This document shows positions 7,130-17,054 of a stretch of 29,094 bases of DNA, one piece after another; positions within the stretch are counted from its first letter, which is position 1; the number at the start of each line of letters is the position of its first letter. The stretch lies in IMG/VR virus record IMGVR_UViG_3300021373_001135, positions 1 to 29,094 of that record. One strand, written 5' to 3'. The position numbers were made by a program, and so were the translations under genes. The stretch comes from a virus. Below the pieces are notes generated by a model. The model was not told the origin of the DNA and did no database searches. It saw only the letters and a program-made list of their open reading frames with translations.

Positions 7130-10100
7130 ACTTCGTATGCTGGTAGTACGTAGTCTGTTCCATCTATATTGACTGTCAACCACGTGTCGGGTTCTGATAG
7201 GTAGTAAGTTTCATCACCACCACTTTTTACTTGAGCCTGCGTTGGTGTACCTGTCGTTGGTGCAGTTGAAGGACCAGCGCTTGCTGTATCTATTCTAATT
7301 GAATCGGTAACGTGTAGTTTAGCATCAGGATTAGTTGTCCCAATACCTACGTTACCGCTAGATGCGATACGCATTCTTTCTACATTATTAGTACCAAACA
7401 AGGTTGGTGTATTGTCGTAATTCCACATTGCTACAGAACTACCTGTGTTCCAAAATCTTAAACCATCAGTAGCTCCTGAACCTGTAGAACTTGATAATAT
7501 CTGCATTGAATTAATAGAACCACCACCAACAGTAAGTTCATAGTTAGGAGAAATAGTTCCTATACCGACGTTGCCGCTTGAATCAATATATAATCCATCT
7601 GAAGTTGTAGAGTTTGTTCTGAGATGTAGTTCGTTATAAGTAGAAGCACTATTTGAATATCCTATAATCTGAGAAGCTGTAGTATTATTTCCATTTATGA
7701 CTACACCTACGTTATTTGAAGTATCAAAAGACGCAGCGTATACGTTACTACTGTCTACACTTAGTTTCCAAGTTGCAGGATTAGTCGTTCCAATCCCGAC
7801 GTTACCTGAACCATTTATTCTTACTGCTTCTATTTCACTTCCGCCACCACTGGGAGCAACATTAAATGCTAAACCGTTATTAAATCCTTTTATAGCACCA
7901 CCAGAATTTATAATATTATCACCAGTAACTCTTATTAAACCATCACCACTTGTAGCGTGAACGTGCAACTTAGCACTAGGACTAGTAGTTCCTATACCGA
8001 CGTTGCCGCCAGTTTTTAGGTACAAAGTAGAACTGTTGTTAGGTACGTCTATAAAATTAAAAGTCCCTGAATCTCCAAAATCAATTCTACCTTGAATAAC
8101 ATCTAATTCATCTTTATATCTTAATTGAGCAGAATGCGCTCCTTTCAAATCTAGTAAAGGTATTCCGATTGAATGAGTGGTTTCTAATATAAAATTAGCG
8201 CCTGTTCCGCTTGTGGACTCTACGTGAAGTTTACTATCTGGACTAGTCGTACCAATACCAACGTTGCCGGCGGAGTCGATGCGCATAAGTTCAACAAGAC
8301 TTTGGTCTGCTAAATTTGCGTTTGGAACTGAACTAAATATTAAATCGCCGCTTATGTTAGTGTCTTGCGAAATAACAAAACCTTTTGCTCCTCTAGTTGT
8401 AAATGTATTAGAGTTTGTATTATCAGCACTAAATGCTATAAACGGCGAACCTGATGAAGACATTGCCCCTAAAGTTCCGTAGTATTGTCCACTTTGATTT
8501 AAGTGTCCAAACTCAATTGAACTTCCATTTTGTCTTGAAGTTAATTTAGACTGAGTTTGATTGGACGTAACGCCAATTAAAACTTTACCTCCAGAGGCGA
8601 TACGCATTCTTTCAGATGCATTTGTACCATTTCCTGTAGCTGCTGTTCCAAAAGTTAAATCTCCATATCCGTTTATTTTATTTTTAGAACTATCTGCAAC
8701 AATGTTTATTCCTACTCCTGTAATATTGTTACTTCTTGTTAACCTAAAACCTGTCGCTCCGGAAGGTTGGTAGATATGTAATCTACTAGCAGGACTATCC
8801 GTACCAATACCAACGTTGCCATCAGGTAATATACTCAGCTTAGTGGAATCATCCATTGAAAAGTGCATACCATACCCGCTGTTTGCACCTGTAACATCTA
8901 TTCTTGCACCTGCTGTACCTACAGTAAGTTTTCCAAACACTGTTGAACTATTAGACCACCTTAACGCTTCTCCATTTACACCGTCAATATGAAGCTTAGT
9001 AGTAGGACTAGTAGTTCCTATACCTACGTTGCCGCTTGAGTTGATATACAGTCTATCTGTGCTATTTGTTTTGAGTGATAACGTATTACTTGAGCTGTTA
9101 CCTGCTATTTTAGTTGTATCAGCACCCCAGCTTAGAGTATAGCCGTCATCAATGCGGACATTACCAACTACGTGTAACTTCTGAGAAGGACTAGTAGTTC
9201 CAATACCTACGTTACCTGGGAAGGTTGAGTTTGTAGAAGTAAATGTTCCAATAAGTGAATCTCCACTACTCAACATTTTTAGCTGACCATTCCCGTCGTT
9301 TTGTATTCTTGCAATACCACCGATATTACCAAGTGCAATATCGCCACCAGCAGTTGCTTTATAGTATGTTGCATTTACATCACCTGCAAAAGTTGCGTTA
9401 CCAGTATTAGTGTCAAAAGTATGCTTTACTGTTGTTGTATGATTTCTAAAGTAAATTTTAGAATCATTGTTATTAAAGGTTGAACCAGGTGTTTGTATTA
9501 GTGTACCAGCAGTTACATTTGAGTAAAGTGTATCTGTACCATCAGCACCCTGAAACCAACTTCTTGACCTTATCCTACCGTCTACATCAAGCTTTTGACT
9601 AGGACTAGTAACACCAATACCAACGTTGCCGTTTCCAGCAATGCGCATACGCTCAACATTATTCGTTCCTAAAATAAGCGGTCCATTATAATAATTTATA
9701 ATATTTGCCTCGTCTGTAGTAGAATTGTTAAAAATTTGCAATCCACTAATAGCAGAGCCGCTTTGAACCGTAATTGCAGAAGTTGTAGTTCCAACAACTG
9801 TTAATTTACTTACAGGACTAGTCGTACCAATACCAACGTTTCCTGTAAAAATTGCAGACATATCGTGATTTAAAGTCAATGATGTTCCCCCACCAGTAAC
9901 AAACACTATATTAGAAGTGCTTAATGTAGCAGTATTTTTTATTATACTCCAATTGTTGCTACTACCTGCTGTGTCATTTTTAATTGCTAAACCTGTTCCA
10001 TCTATATTTAAAGATGCAGTATTTGTATATAATCCTGTACCACCTAGACCTACATCACCTGCAAAAGTTGACATTCCTGTTGCAATAGTTAATTCTGTGA

Positions 10101-10698
10101 CAGCAGATGGTTGTAAATAAATAGGTTTATTTTCCCCAGTATTATAATCTGACTGAATTAATAAAGCATCTGCTGCTCTTATATATGCACTGGCAGCATC
10201 ATTTGTAAATGTTAATTCATTACCATTTATATTGAGGTCATCTGTAATAGTTACATCACCTGTTACACTAATTCCTGTGCTTGTGGTTTCAAACTTTTTA
10301 GAGTTGTCAAAAAATAATTCTACAGATGAATCTTGGTTTGCTCTAAGTGAAATTTCAGAAGTACCATATTTAGCAACTACAAAATCATCGCTATAGTATA
10401 ATAATAAATCTCCTACTCCTTTATCTATTATATATGAGTTAGAGCCATCGTGTCCTATTTGTAAATCATCTCCTGTCCCCCAGTAAGAATATACACTGTC
10501 TCCATTTTTAATAGAACCAGTCATTGTACCACCAGCAAGCGGTAAGTAAGGACCACCTGGTAAACCGCTTCCACTTACCCAGTTGATACCAGTACCAGTA
10601 GAAGTTAAAACCTGCCCTGATGTTCCTGCATCTCCGCTTGTATCTAAAAACTTATCTAGTAATTGTAACTCTGTGCTTATTTTTTTAATTTCTGCCAT
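7126..10698 (-). CDS. Giant repeat-containing tail fibre protein
   Basis: A 1190-residue protein made largely of repeats. The N-terminal region (MAEIKKISTELQLLDKFLDT, then GGPYLPLAGGTMTGSI) resembles fibre segments that join to the virion. A LQIGHDGSNSYI segment at about 79-90 is a motif recalled from marine phage fibres. After about residue 280 there are ten copies of GNVGIGT(T/x)(S/N)P followed by a KLHV-type strand, plus one degenerate copy (GKVLIGVTSN), spaced mostly 60-110 residues apart. The protein ends in an extended strand, DGTDYVLPAYEV. Repeats of this kind probably build a trimeric beta-rich shaft. There is no catalytic motif. It lies 3 nt after the second giant fibre gene. Confidence 0.85.
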   Translation of the reverse strand: MAEIKKISTELQLLDKFLDTSGDAGTSGQVLTSTGTGINWVSGSGLPGGPYLPLAGGTMTGSIKNGDSVYSYWGTGDDLQIGHDGSNSYIIDKGVGDLLLYYSDDFVVAKYGTSEISLRANQDSSVELFFDNSKKFETTSTGISVTGDVTITDDLNINGNELTFTNDAASAYIRAADALLIQSDYNTGENKPIYLQPSAVTELTIATGMSTFAGDVGLGGTGLYTNTASLNIDGTGLAIKNDTAGSSNNWSIIKNTATLSTSNIVFVTGGGTSLTLNHDMSAIFTGNVGIGTTSPVSKLTVVGTTTSAITVQSGSAISGLQIFNNSTTDEANIINYYNGPLILGTNNVERMRIAGNGNVGIGVTSPSQKLDVDGRIRSRSWFQGADGTDTLYSNVTAGTLIQTPGSTFNNNDSKIYFRNHTTTVKHTFDTNTGNATFAGDVNATYYKATAGGDIALGNIGGIARIQNDGNGQLKMLSSGDSLIGTFTSTNSTFPGNVGIGTTSPSQKLHVVGNVRIDDGYTLSWGADTTKIAGNSSSNTLSLKTNSTDRLYINSSGNVGIGTTSPTTKLHIDGVNGEALRWSNSSTVFGKLTVGTAGARIDVTGANSGYGMHFSMDDSTKLSILPDGNVGIGTDSPASRLHIYQPSGATGFRLTRSNNITGVGINIVADSSKNKINGYGDLTFGTAATGNGTNASERMRIASGGKVLIGVTSNQTQSKLTSRQNGSSIEFGHLNQSGQYYGTLGAMSSSGSPFIAFSADNTNSNTFTTRGAKGFVISQDTNISGDLIFSSVPNANLADQSLVELMRIDSAGNVGIGTTSPDSKLHVESTSGTGANFILETTHSIGIPLLDLKGAHSAQLRYKDELDVIQGRIDFGDSGTFNFIDVPNNSSTLYLKTGGNVGIGTTSPSAKLHVHATSGDGLIRVTGDNIINSGGAIKGFNNGLAFNVAPSGGGSEIEAVRINGSGNVGIGTTNPATWKLSVDSSNVYAASFDTSNNVGVVINGNNTTASQIIGYSNSASTYNELHLRTNSTTSDGLYIDSSGNVGIGTISPNYELTVGGGSINSMQILSSSTGSGATDGLRFWNTGSSVAMWNYDNTPTLFGTNNVERMRIASSGNVGIGTTNPDAKLHVTDSIRIDTASAGPSTAPTTGTPTQAQVKSGGDETYYLSEPDTWLTVNIDGTDYVLPAYEV

Positions 10699-13600
10699 AT
10701 CTTATGCGTAAGTTGAATTGATTGCTGTTCCTGTTGCTTCTACTGTTACCCTGGGTGTGTAGGATTTTGTTCCGCTTGTTGATTTAAAAGTAAATGTAAT
10801 AGTTGTAGCGTTGGCTGAAGCTTCAACATCAAAATCATTAGTTCCTTCATCTATAACTTTTTTAGTAACCCAAGTACCACTACCGTTGTAACAGCTGTAT
10901 ACTATCTTTTGATAACCTCCAGAATGCCCAAAGCATATAAAAGTAAATCCTGCAGAAGCACCGTTATATCCAGTTGTTAACCCTGCTACAGCGTTACCAG
11001 TCGTGTCTAACGAGCTATAGTTTTTTGAATAAGTAACTACGCCACCTGCATTTATACCGTCTGATACAGTTAACTTATACGAAGGACTAGTCGTACCGAT
11101 ACCTACGTTGCCGGAAGAATCAATGCGCATTCTTTCTGCAGATTGAGCGTCATCAACTATTAAAAATGAATTAGATGCTGCGCCTAAATAGTACCTACCT
11201 GTACCACTTCCGGTTCTTTCTAAATATAATTGGTCGGTACTAGATGCTACTGCAATGTGTAATCCCGAAACATCATTAGCAGGCGAAGTAGTACCAATAC
11301 CAACTTTGCCGTTTAAATCAACTGTAACTCTATCGGTATCTGATGTTCTTAATGCTACACCTGTTCCATCTGACCTTACAAGACCTGAAGTAACTCCTGT
11401 TGTGCCTGTAATTGCAAAGCCTTTTCCGTTAGATACGTTAGTTCTAATATTTCCTACAACTTCAAGTTTCATACCTGAGTTAGGACTAGTAGTTCCTATA
11501 CCTACGTTGCCATCGTTAGTAATACGCATTCTTTCTGCTGCGTTTACAATAGTTTGAAGACTATTATTAGAGTGGTCATATTTAATAATTCCAATATCGT
11601 TATTACCACTATCGCCAAATACAAGTCTTCCTGATTGAGTTGCTCCTGAAAGTATTTGAATACCTGATATTGCTGAACCATCGGCAACTATTTGATAAGC
11701 TGTATCTACCGTTGCTCCTGAGCCAGTTCCAACGTGTAATTTAGTAGCAGGACTAGTAGTACCAATACCTACGTTACCGTTTTCTTGAATACGCATTAAT
11801 TCAGTGCCGTCATCGGCGGTACCATTTGTTCTAAATCTATAACTAGAAGTACCGCTATTATTATCTGAGTCAATTTGAAAAATCATTGAATCAGCAGAAA
11901 TTAATCTACCTCCTGCTACTCCAGATTCACCTATTTTTATAGTGCTATGAACTTCAAGTGGTTGTGAAGGACTAGTAGTACCAATCCCTACGTTTCCTGC
12001 TCTAGTCATTGACACAACATCAGTAGCAGTTGTTAAAGCATCATTAAATGCTCTAAACTTTAAAATTGATGTTTCGGATTGAATACCCCATCTTTTTGCA
12101 TCAGCAATTTGGTCAACTTCTTCTAATAGTAGAATAGGATTAGCGTGAGTTAAATGCAATAGTGTTTGTGGTGCTGTCGTACCAATCCCGACGTTGCCTG
12201 CTGAGGTAACACGCATTCTTTCGGTCTCGTTATTTGCATCTCCGGTTATGAAACTAATAATACCGTATTCTGAGGCTAGTTTTAGATTGTTTTCACTATC
12301 GTGGAGTTGAATGTAACTTCTACGGGTTCCGCTTTGTACAAAGCTAATATATGGACTTCCGGCTGCGTTGCCGCTTTCTAGTCTTGCAAGTTCATCTCCA
12401 GTACTAACTACGTGAAGCTTTGCTCCAGGGCTAGTAGTCCCGATACCAACGTTACCTGTGAAATAAGAGTCACCTGTGCCTTGGACAGCTAATGTACCTG
12501 CAAAAGTTGCGTTTTGTGATGAATTTATTGTAAGAGCTGTAGTACTTCCACCAGTTCTAACTACAAATTGATTATCACTTTGCAACTCAAAACTATCACC
12601 ACTATCTACATATTGAATATATGCTTTTTGAGCTCCTCCTTGTGTAAATTGTAAAAATGGACTACCTGTTGCCGCCCCTGCTACCGTTAGTATATTTGTT
12701 GCATTTACATTACCTGCAAAAGTTGCGTTGTTACCACTAACTGTTATTGGTGCATCTGTTAAAGTATTAGATGTACCTGAACCTGACCAAAGAGCGACTT
12801 TTTGACCTGTACCAGACCCGTCTAATACAGAAGAGTTATCTACTTTTTCCCAAGCGTCTGTAGCTCCTTGCTCTACAAATACAGCCCAGTCACCAACTTT
12901 CCAATCAGTTATACCATCTAAGTTAGTAGAACCATCCGTTGATACTATATAAAAATGACCTGTTGTACCTGACCCACTTGCAAGTGTTGGTGTATTTGTA
13001 GCCGCATCCCACGTTCCTTGAAATACTAAACCTGCAGGTATTGTACCTATTAAATTTTGTACAAATGCTGTAGTAGCTACCGTAGTGTCGTTTGTTGCGT
13101 TTGCTTTTGTTACAGCTGTAGTTGCTGTGTTTATTGTGCCGTTTAAATCACCTGAAAAAGTGGTTGCAGTTGCAGTTCCTGTTACACTAACGCCTGCACT
13201 TGTGGTTTGAAGTTTAACACTATTATTGTATCTTATTTTTACATCTGCGTTTTCATTTATCTGTATTCCATTCTCACCGTTACTTGCATTTAGGTTTATT
13301 TGGTTCGAAGAAATATTTAAAGTACCTGTACCTGTATCAGCAATATAACTATTAGAACCGTCGTGGTATATTTGAAGGTCAGCTGCTGCTCCTAATCTTA
13401 TTCTACTATTGTCTACAAGGTTTATATTACCTCCTGATATCTCTAATCCACTTGACGCTCTTATTTGACCAGTGACATCTAATTTAACTCCAGGACTAGT
13501 AGTACCAATACCTACGTTGCCGTTATTAAACCAAGAAGTTCCATTACCTCTAACACTAAATAATTCCGTTCCATCTTGCTTTCTTATAAGTAAAGGAGCA

Positions 13601-15606
13601 TCTCCTGAATCACTACCTGCTGTTACAACAACTCCATTAGAGTTATTTGTATTTTCAAACCAACCTGCCCAACCATTAACATTAGTAATTGAACGAATAC
13701 CACCTATTCCGGCAGCATTAACATCTACTTTGTAACCAGGACTAGTCGTTCCAATACCGACGTTGCCGCCGTTGAAATGTGAATCACCATAAGTTCTTAT
13801 GTTTACAGTTTCTACACCACCGCTTTTTCCTACTACAAAACCACCTGCGCTACTTGCTCCTATCTCATAGTAATTAGAAGTATTATAACTAGCTCTAATT
13901 CTACCAATGACATCAAGTTTTTGTTGCGGACTACTCGTCCCAATACCTACATTACCGTCTTGTTGAGCTGTTATGATAGGAGTTGAATTATCAGCTGTTC
14001 TAGATATAATAAATTTTTCCGTACTAGCTATACCTGTATACCAACCAGCTGTATCATCTGTATTTGTAAATTTAATAAAACCACCATTAGCATCTCCTTG
14101 GTGGAGGTACAACATTTCATAATTAGTGGATTCTATTCTTACCTGACCGTTTACTTCTAGTTTTTTAGTAGGACTAGTCGTTCCTATTCCTACGTTACCG
14201 TTATTAAGTATATTGAATCTGTAGTTGCTGGCAGTTTCGTCCCATATAGCTAAACTAGAATTTAAAGCAGATATAACAAATGTATCTCCTCCTCCATCTA
14301 AACGAACTGATGGATTTGTACCTGCTAAATTTAAACCTCTAAATCCATTTCCTAATGATTCTGAATAGTATAAATTTTCTGAACCGTCTACAACGTGAAG
14401 TTTAGCTACTGGTGATGTAGTACCAATGCCTACGTTTCCTTCTTGAGTAAGTCTCATAACTTCTCCAACTGTCCCTGCGTTAGCAGTGTGAAATGACAAG
14501 TCGCCTCCTTGTGCTGAATCAGTATTTACTTCTACATCACTTCTTATTCTTGCGTACACAGCCTCTGTAGCATTAGCTGTGTTAAAACTAAAATCTAAAA
14601 ATGATGCAGCTGCTGTTGATGAATTGGGTCTGTGTAAATTTAATATGCTTCCCCCATCCTTACTAATATCTAAGGCATAGTTAGGACTCGTAGTCCCGAT
14701 ACCTACGTTGCCACTAGAGGTGATACGAACACGTTCTGTATTTCCTGTTGAAAAAGAGTGGCTACCCGAACTATTTCCTGAAGACTTGTAATCTACATTC
14801 GCTCCGTCTACTGTTAAATAAAGGCTTTGAGTAGAGTGTCCTATTCTTGTTTGATAAGTGCCGTCAGCTCCAACAACGTGTAACTTGCTTGCAGGACTAG
14901 TTGTACCAATACCGACGTTACCGGATGCATTAATACGCATAGCTTCAGAAGGCGCTCCTGAGACATCTCCTTTTGTAGAAAAAGCTAAACCAGTAGTGCT
15001 TCCGTAAACACTAGTTTCATTGACTAAATTTATACTAGCTCTTACGGAATTAGCAGCAGAGCCAGAAGAATCTTTGCTAAAATATTCTAAAGAAGCAATC
15101 GTTTGTCCAATAGTCCAACTTGCATCTCTTGTCCCCGTTATTCTAAGAGTTGGTATTGAGTCTGAGATATCTAACTTAGCCCCTGGACTAGAAGTACCAA
15201 TCCCAACGTTATTTGTGTCTTTTTGAATAAACAGTCCGTCTGTTCCATCAGCTCTCAAGTGCAAAGAGTTCCACCCAGCACCCGATGTGTCAATTCCGTT
15301 TATCCTATACTCGTCAGTACTTTGTATTGTTAAACTTATTCCTGTAGAACTATCTCCAGCTTTAACTGTGCCTTCAATATGTAACTTAGCTACAGGACTA
15401 GTCGTCCCTATCCCTACGTTACCTGTACTGGTAACTGAGACCCTATCATTAGACCCGTCTCTAATAAGAAGAGTAGACCCATTAAGTCTAAAATCATATT
15501 TATTAGAGTCATTCTCTAATGAAAATATATTAGAACCTCCTGAACCTGAAACCTTTATATGCAAAGGTGATGTAGGGCTATTTACACCTATTCCTACTTT
15601 GCCGCT
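7312..15606 (-). repeat. About 28 coding repeats of GNVGIGTTSP across two fibre genes
   Basis: Counting by eye gives 17 copies in the longer fibre gene and 10 clear plus one degenerate copy in the shorter. At DNA level the + strand core stays recognisable, roughly GGACTAGTNGTNCC followed by AATACCNACGTTNCC, with synonymous changes mostly at third positions. The intervals between copies differ in length and sequence. The DNA likeness would allow recombination between copies. Confidence 0.85.
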
Positions 15607-15639
15607 ATAAACGGCATTGTCTATTATTCTAATTGGCAT
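10702..15639 (-). CDS. Giant repeat-containing tail fibre protein, longer paralogue
   Basis: A 1645-residue protein, the longest in the window, with 17 copies of the (G/N)(N/K)VGIGxxxP motif, each followed by a KLHV or KLDV type strand. The first copy begins only about 12 residues from the N terminus. Near the middle it carries a LQIYHDGSNSYI motif and then a repeat-poor region (TAFVQNLIGTIPAGLVFQGT and beyond) like the distal parts of cyanophage-type fibres. The C-terminal end (about 1600-1645) is a Thr/Ser-rich beta segment ending TAINSTYA. It shares its repeat with the adjacent 1190-residue protein, so the two probably arose by duplication. A structural tail fibre used for adsorption is the likely role. 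Confidence 0.85.
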   Translation of the reverse strand: MPIRIIDNAVYSGKVGIGVNSPTSPLHIKVSGSGGSNIFSLENDSNKYDFRLNGSTLLIRDGSNDRVSVTSTGNVGIGTTSPVAKLHIEGTVKAGDSSTGISLTIQSTDEYRINGIDTSGAGWNSLHLRADGTDGLFIQKDTNNVGIGTSSPGAKLDISDSIPTLRITGTRDASWTIGQTIASLEYFSKDSSGSAANSVRASINLVNETSVYGSTTGLAFSTKGDVSGAPSEAMRINASGNVGIGTTSPASKLHVVGADGTYQTRIGHSTQSLYLTVDGANVDYKSSGNSSGSHSFSTGNTERVRITSSGNVGIGTTSPNYALDISKDGGSILNLHRPNSSTAAASFLDFSFNTANATEAVYARIRSDVEVNTDSAQGGDLSFHTANAGTVGEVMRLTQEGNVGIGTTSPVAKLHVVDGSENLYYSESLGNGFRGLNLAGTNPSVRLDGGGDTFVISALNSSLAIWDETASNYRFNILNNGNVGIGTTSPTKKLEVNGQVRIESTNYEMLYLHQGDANGGFIKFTNTDDTAGWYTGIASTEKFIISRTADNSTPIITAQQDGNVGIGTSSPQQKLDVIGRIRASYNTSNYYEIGASSAGGFVVGKSGGVETVNIRTYGDSHFNGGNVGIGTTSPGYKVDVNAAGIGGIRSITNVNGWAGWFENTNNSNGVVVTAGSDSGDAPLLIRKQDGTELFSVRGNGTSWFNNGNVGIGTTSPGVKLDVTGQIRASSGLEISGGNINLVDNSRIRLGAAADLQIYHDGSNSYIADTGTGTLNISSNQINLNASNGENGIQINENADVKIRYNNSVKLQTTSAGVSVTGTATATTFSGDLNGTINTATTAVTKANATNDTTVATTAFVQNLIGTIPAGLVFQGTWDAATNTPTLASGSGTTGHFYIVSTDGSTNLDGITDWKVGDWAVFVEQGATDAWEKVDNSSVLDGSGTGQKVALWSGSGTSNTLTDAPITVSGNNATFAGNVNATNILTVAGAATGSPFLQFTQGGAQKAYIQYVDSGDSFELQSDNQFVVRTGGSTTALTINSSQNATFAGTLAVQGTGDSYFTGNVGIGTTSPGAKLHVVSTGDELARLESGNAAGSPYISFVQSGTRRSYIQLHDSENNLKLASEYGIISFITGDANNETERMRVTSAGNVGIGTTAPQTLLHLTHANPILLLEEVDQIADAKRWGIQSETSILKFRAFNDALTTATDVVSMTRAGNVGIGTTSPSQPLEVHSTIKIGESGVAGGRLISADSMIFQIDSDNNSGTSSYRFRTNGTADDGTELMRIQENGNVGIGTTSPATKLHVGTGSGATVDTAYQIVADGSAISGIQILSGATQSGRLVFGDSGNNDIGIIKYDHSNNSLQTIVNAAERMRITNDGNVGIGTTSPNSGMKLEVVGNIRTNVSNGKGFAITGTTGVTSGLVRSDGTGVALRTSDTDRVTVDLNGKVGIGTTSPANDVSGLHIAVASSTDQLYLERTGSGTGRYYLGAASNSFLIVDDAQSAERMRIDSSGNVGIGTTSPSYKLTVSDGINAGGVVTYSKNYSSLDTTGNAVAGLTTGYNGASAGFTFICFGHSGGYQKIVYSCYNGSGTWVTKKVIDEGTNDFDVEASANATTITFTFKSTSGTKSYTPRVTVEATGTAINSTYA

Positions 15640-15645
15640 ATATTT

Positions 15646-17046
15646 TTATATGGACTGCACTAACACTCTAAATTCATTTGTTGCAGGTGGCTGAGCTACA
15701 TCTATTGTTAATGTATCTACAGTTGTTCTTTCAACAGTACATTGAACCGTATCGTACGGTGAAATGTTAGAATATATTTGCGTTATTACGTCTCTTGTAT
15801 TTAAGCTATGTGTTATTGTAAATGAAGTAGCAACCCCATTTCCAAATGATGTTTTGTAATTAGTAGCTCCTATACAAGTATCTACTGCCGTACAGAAATC
15901 AGTTACCTGAGTAGATGTAATAGCTATATCAACATCAGAAGCTGATGTGACTATACCTTTGTTGTCTACAGTAACCTGAGATACTGAGTTAGCATCTCCA
16001 TATGTCCCTGCCGTTACCCCTGATGTAGCTAACGAAACAGCTCCAGCAGATACACTAAGTCCACCTGCTGTTGGGAATTTTGCAAGACCTAAAGTAGTTG
16101 CAGTTGCAACATCAACATTGTTCTGTATGTCTGTCCAATCTGCTTCACTAGCAGGATTATCTTGCTCAGCAATAATTAAATCACCAACTTCTAAAGGAGT
16201 CGACCAAAATCCACCACCATCACCAGCAACAGTTACTGCATATGTCCATCCTTTTAATGCAGAACTATTAGGTCCTGAACTAGAAGCATCATATCCTCCT
16301 TGGAATATAAGAGCACCTGAACCAGCAAATGTTGTATCTACATAGTTCTTTGTTGCCGCATCTTGATTAGACGTAGGGTCTGTAAGAGATACAATCTTAT
16401 TAGAACCCATATCTATATCAGCAATAGCTGCACCCCAAGCACTTACAGGTATATCATCTACTACCTTAGTTCCTTGAGTTGTTTTAGAATCCCATATACC
16501 TACAATAACATCTGTACTTGGTACAAGCGTAGCTGTATTTGCAGGCAGCTCCCCAAGGGAAAGACTAATTGTTATTTGGTCTGTATTTGCTCCTGCTGTA
16601 GCTATACCTACATTACCAACAATAGTTAATGTGTTTCCATCAGATATCGTTTGGTTTGTTCCTGAATCTCCTGCAACAATAAATGAGTTCATTGTACCCG
16701 GAGCAGGTCCTGCTGTAATCGAGGTAACGTGACCCTGTGCATTTGTAGTTACAGATGTAGGATATCCATACGTTCCTGCCGTACCATAATCATCGTGGTT
16801 TATAGTAACCGCTCCTGACGTTCCTCCTCCATTTAATGCAGTACCTGCAATTACTTCAGATATGTCTCCCACATCATTTAATGCAATCCAAGAAGTACCA
16901 TCATAATAGTTTATACTATTTGTGGTGGAGTTATAAATAATTTGACCTTCACCTAGTGGTGTAGGATTTGATGCAAGAACTTGTAGTAACGAGTTCTGTA
17001 ATTGATTACCCTCTAAGGATATGTTGTCTAAGAATCTAAGTGCCAT
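15646..17046 (-). CDS. Tail fibre protein with a phage-type distal region
   Basis: A 466-residue protein with a predicted beta-rich fibre composition (Gly, Thr, Ser, Asn, Val). Residues 1-60 contain IIYNSTTNSINYYDGTSW, a motif common near the start of marine phage fibres. About 65-125 carries TALNGGGTSGAVTINHDDYG and TNAQGHVTSI. Residues about 225-250 hold DAATKNYVDTTF and LIFQGGYDAS. The last 75 residues contain SFTITHSLNTRDVI and TLTIDVAQP, a small beta domain resembling the end of the next upstream fibre protein. It lacks the GNVGIGTTSP repeats of its two downstream neighbours. It is a structural protein, and its target is unknown. Confidence 0.82.
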   Translation of the reverse strand: MALRFLDNISLEGNQLQNSLLQVLASNPTPLGEGQIIYNSTTNSINYYDGTSWIALNDVGDISEVIAGTALNGGGTSGAVTINHDDYGTAGTYGYPTSVTTNAQGHVTSITAGPAPGTMNSFIVAGDSGTNQTISDGNTLTIVGNVGIATAGANTDQITISLSLGELPANTATLVPSTDVIVGIWDSKTTQGTKVVDDIPVSAWGAAIADIDMGSNKIVSLTDPTSNQDAATKNYVDTTFAGSGALIFQGGYDASSSGPNSSALKGWTYAVTVAGDGGGFWSTPLEVGDLIIAEQDNPASEADWTDIQNNVDVATATTLGLAKFPTAGGLSVSAGAVSLATSGVTAGTYGDANSVSQVTVDNKGIVTSASDVDIAITSTQVTDFCTAVDTCIGATNYKTSFGNGVATSFTITHSLNTRDVITQIYSNISPYDTVQCTVERTTVDTLTIDVAQPPATNEFRVLVQSI

Positions 17047-17054
17047 AGTTTTTT

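Noticed and set aside
9917-15610. Several + strand open frames inside the fibre genes
   Set aside because: They repeat VVPIPTLP-type peptides, which are the complement of the GNVGIGTTSP repeat, so they are shadows of the real genes.
7126-15639. A diversity-generating retroelement acting on the fibre genes
   Set aside because: No reverse transcriptase and no template repeat with adenine-biased changes were seen in the window.
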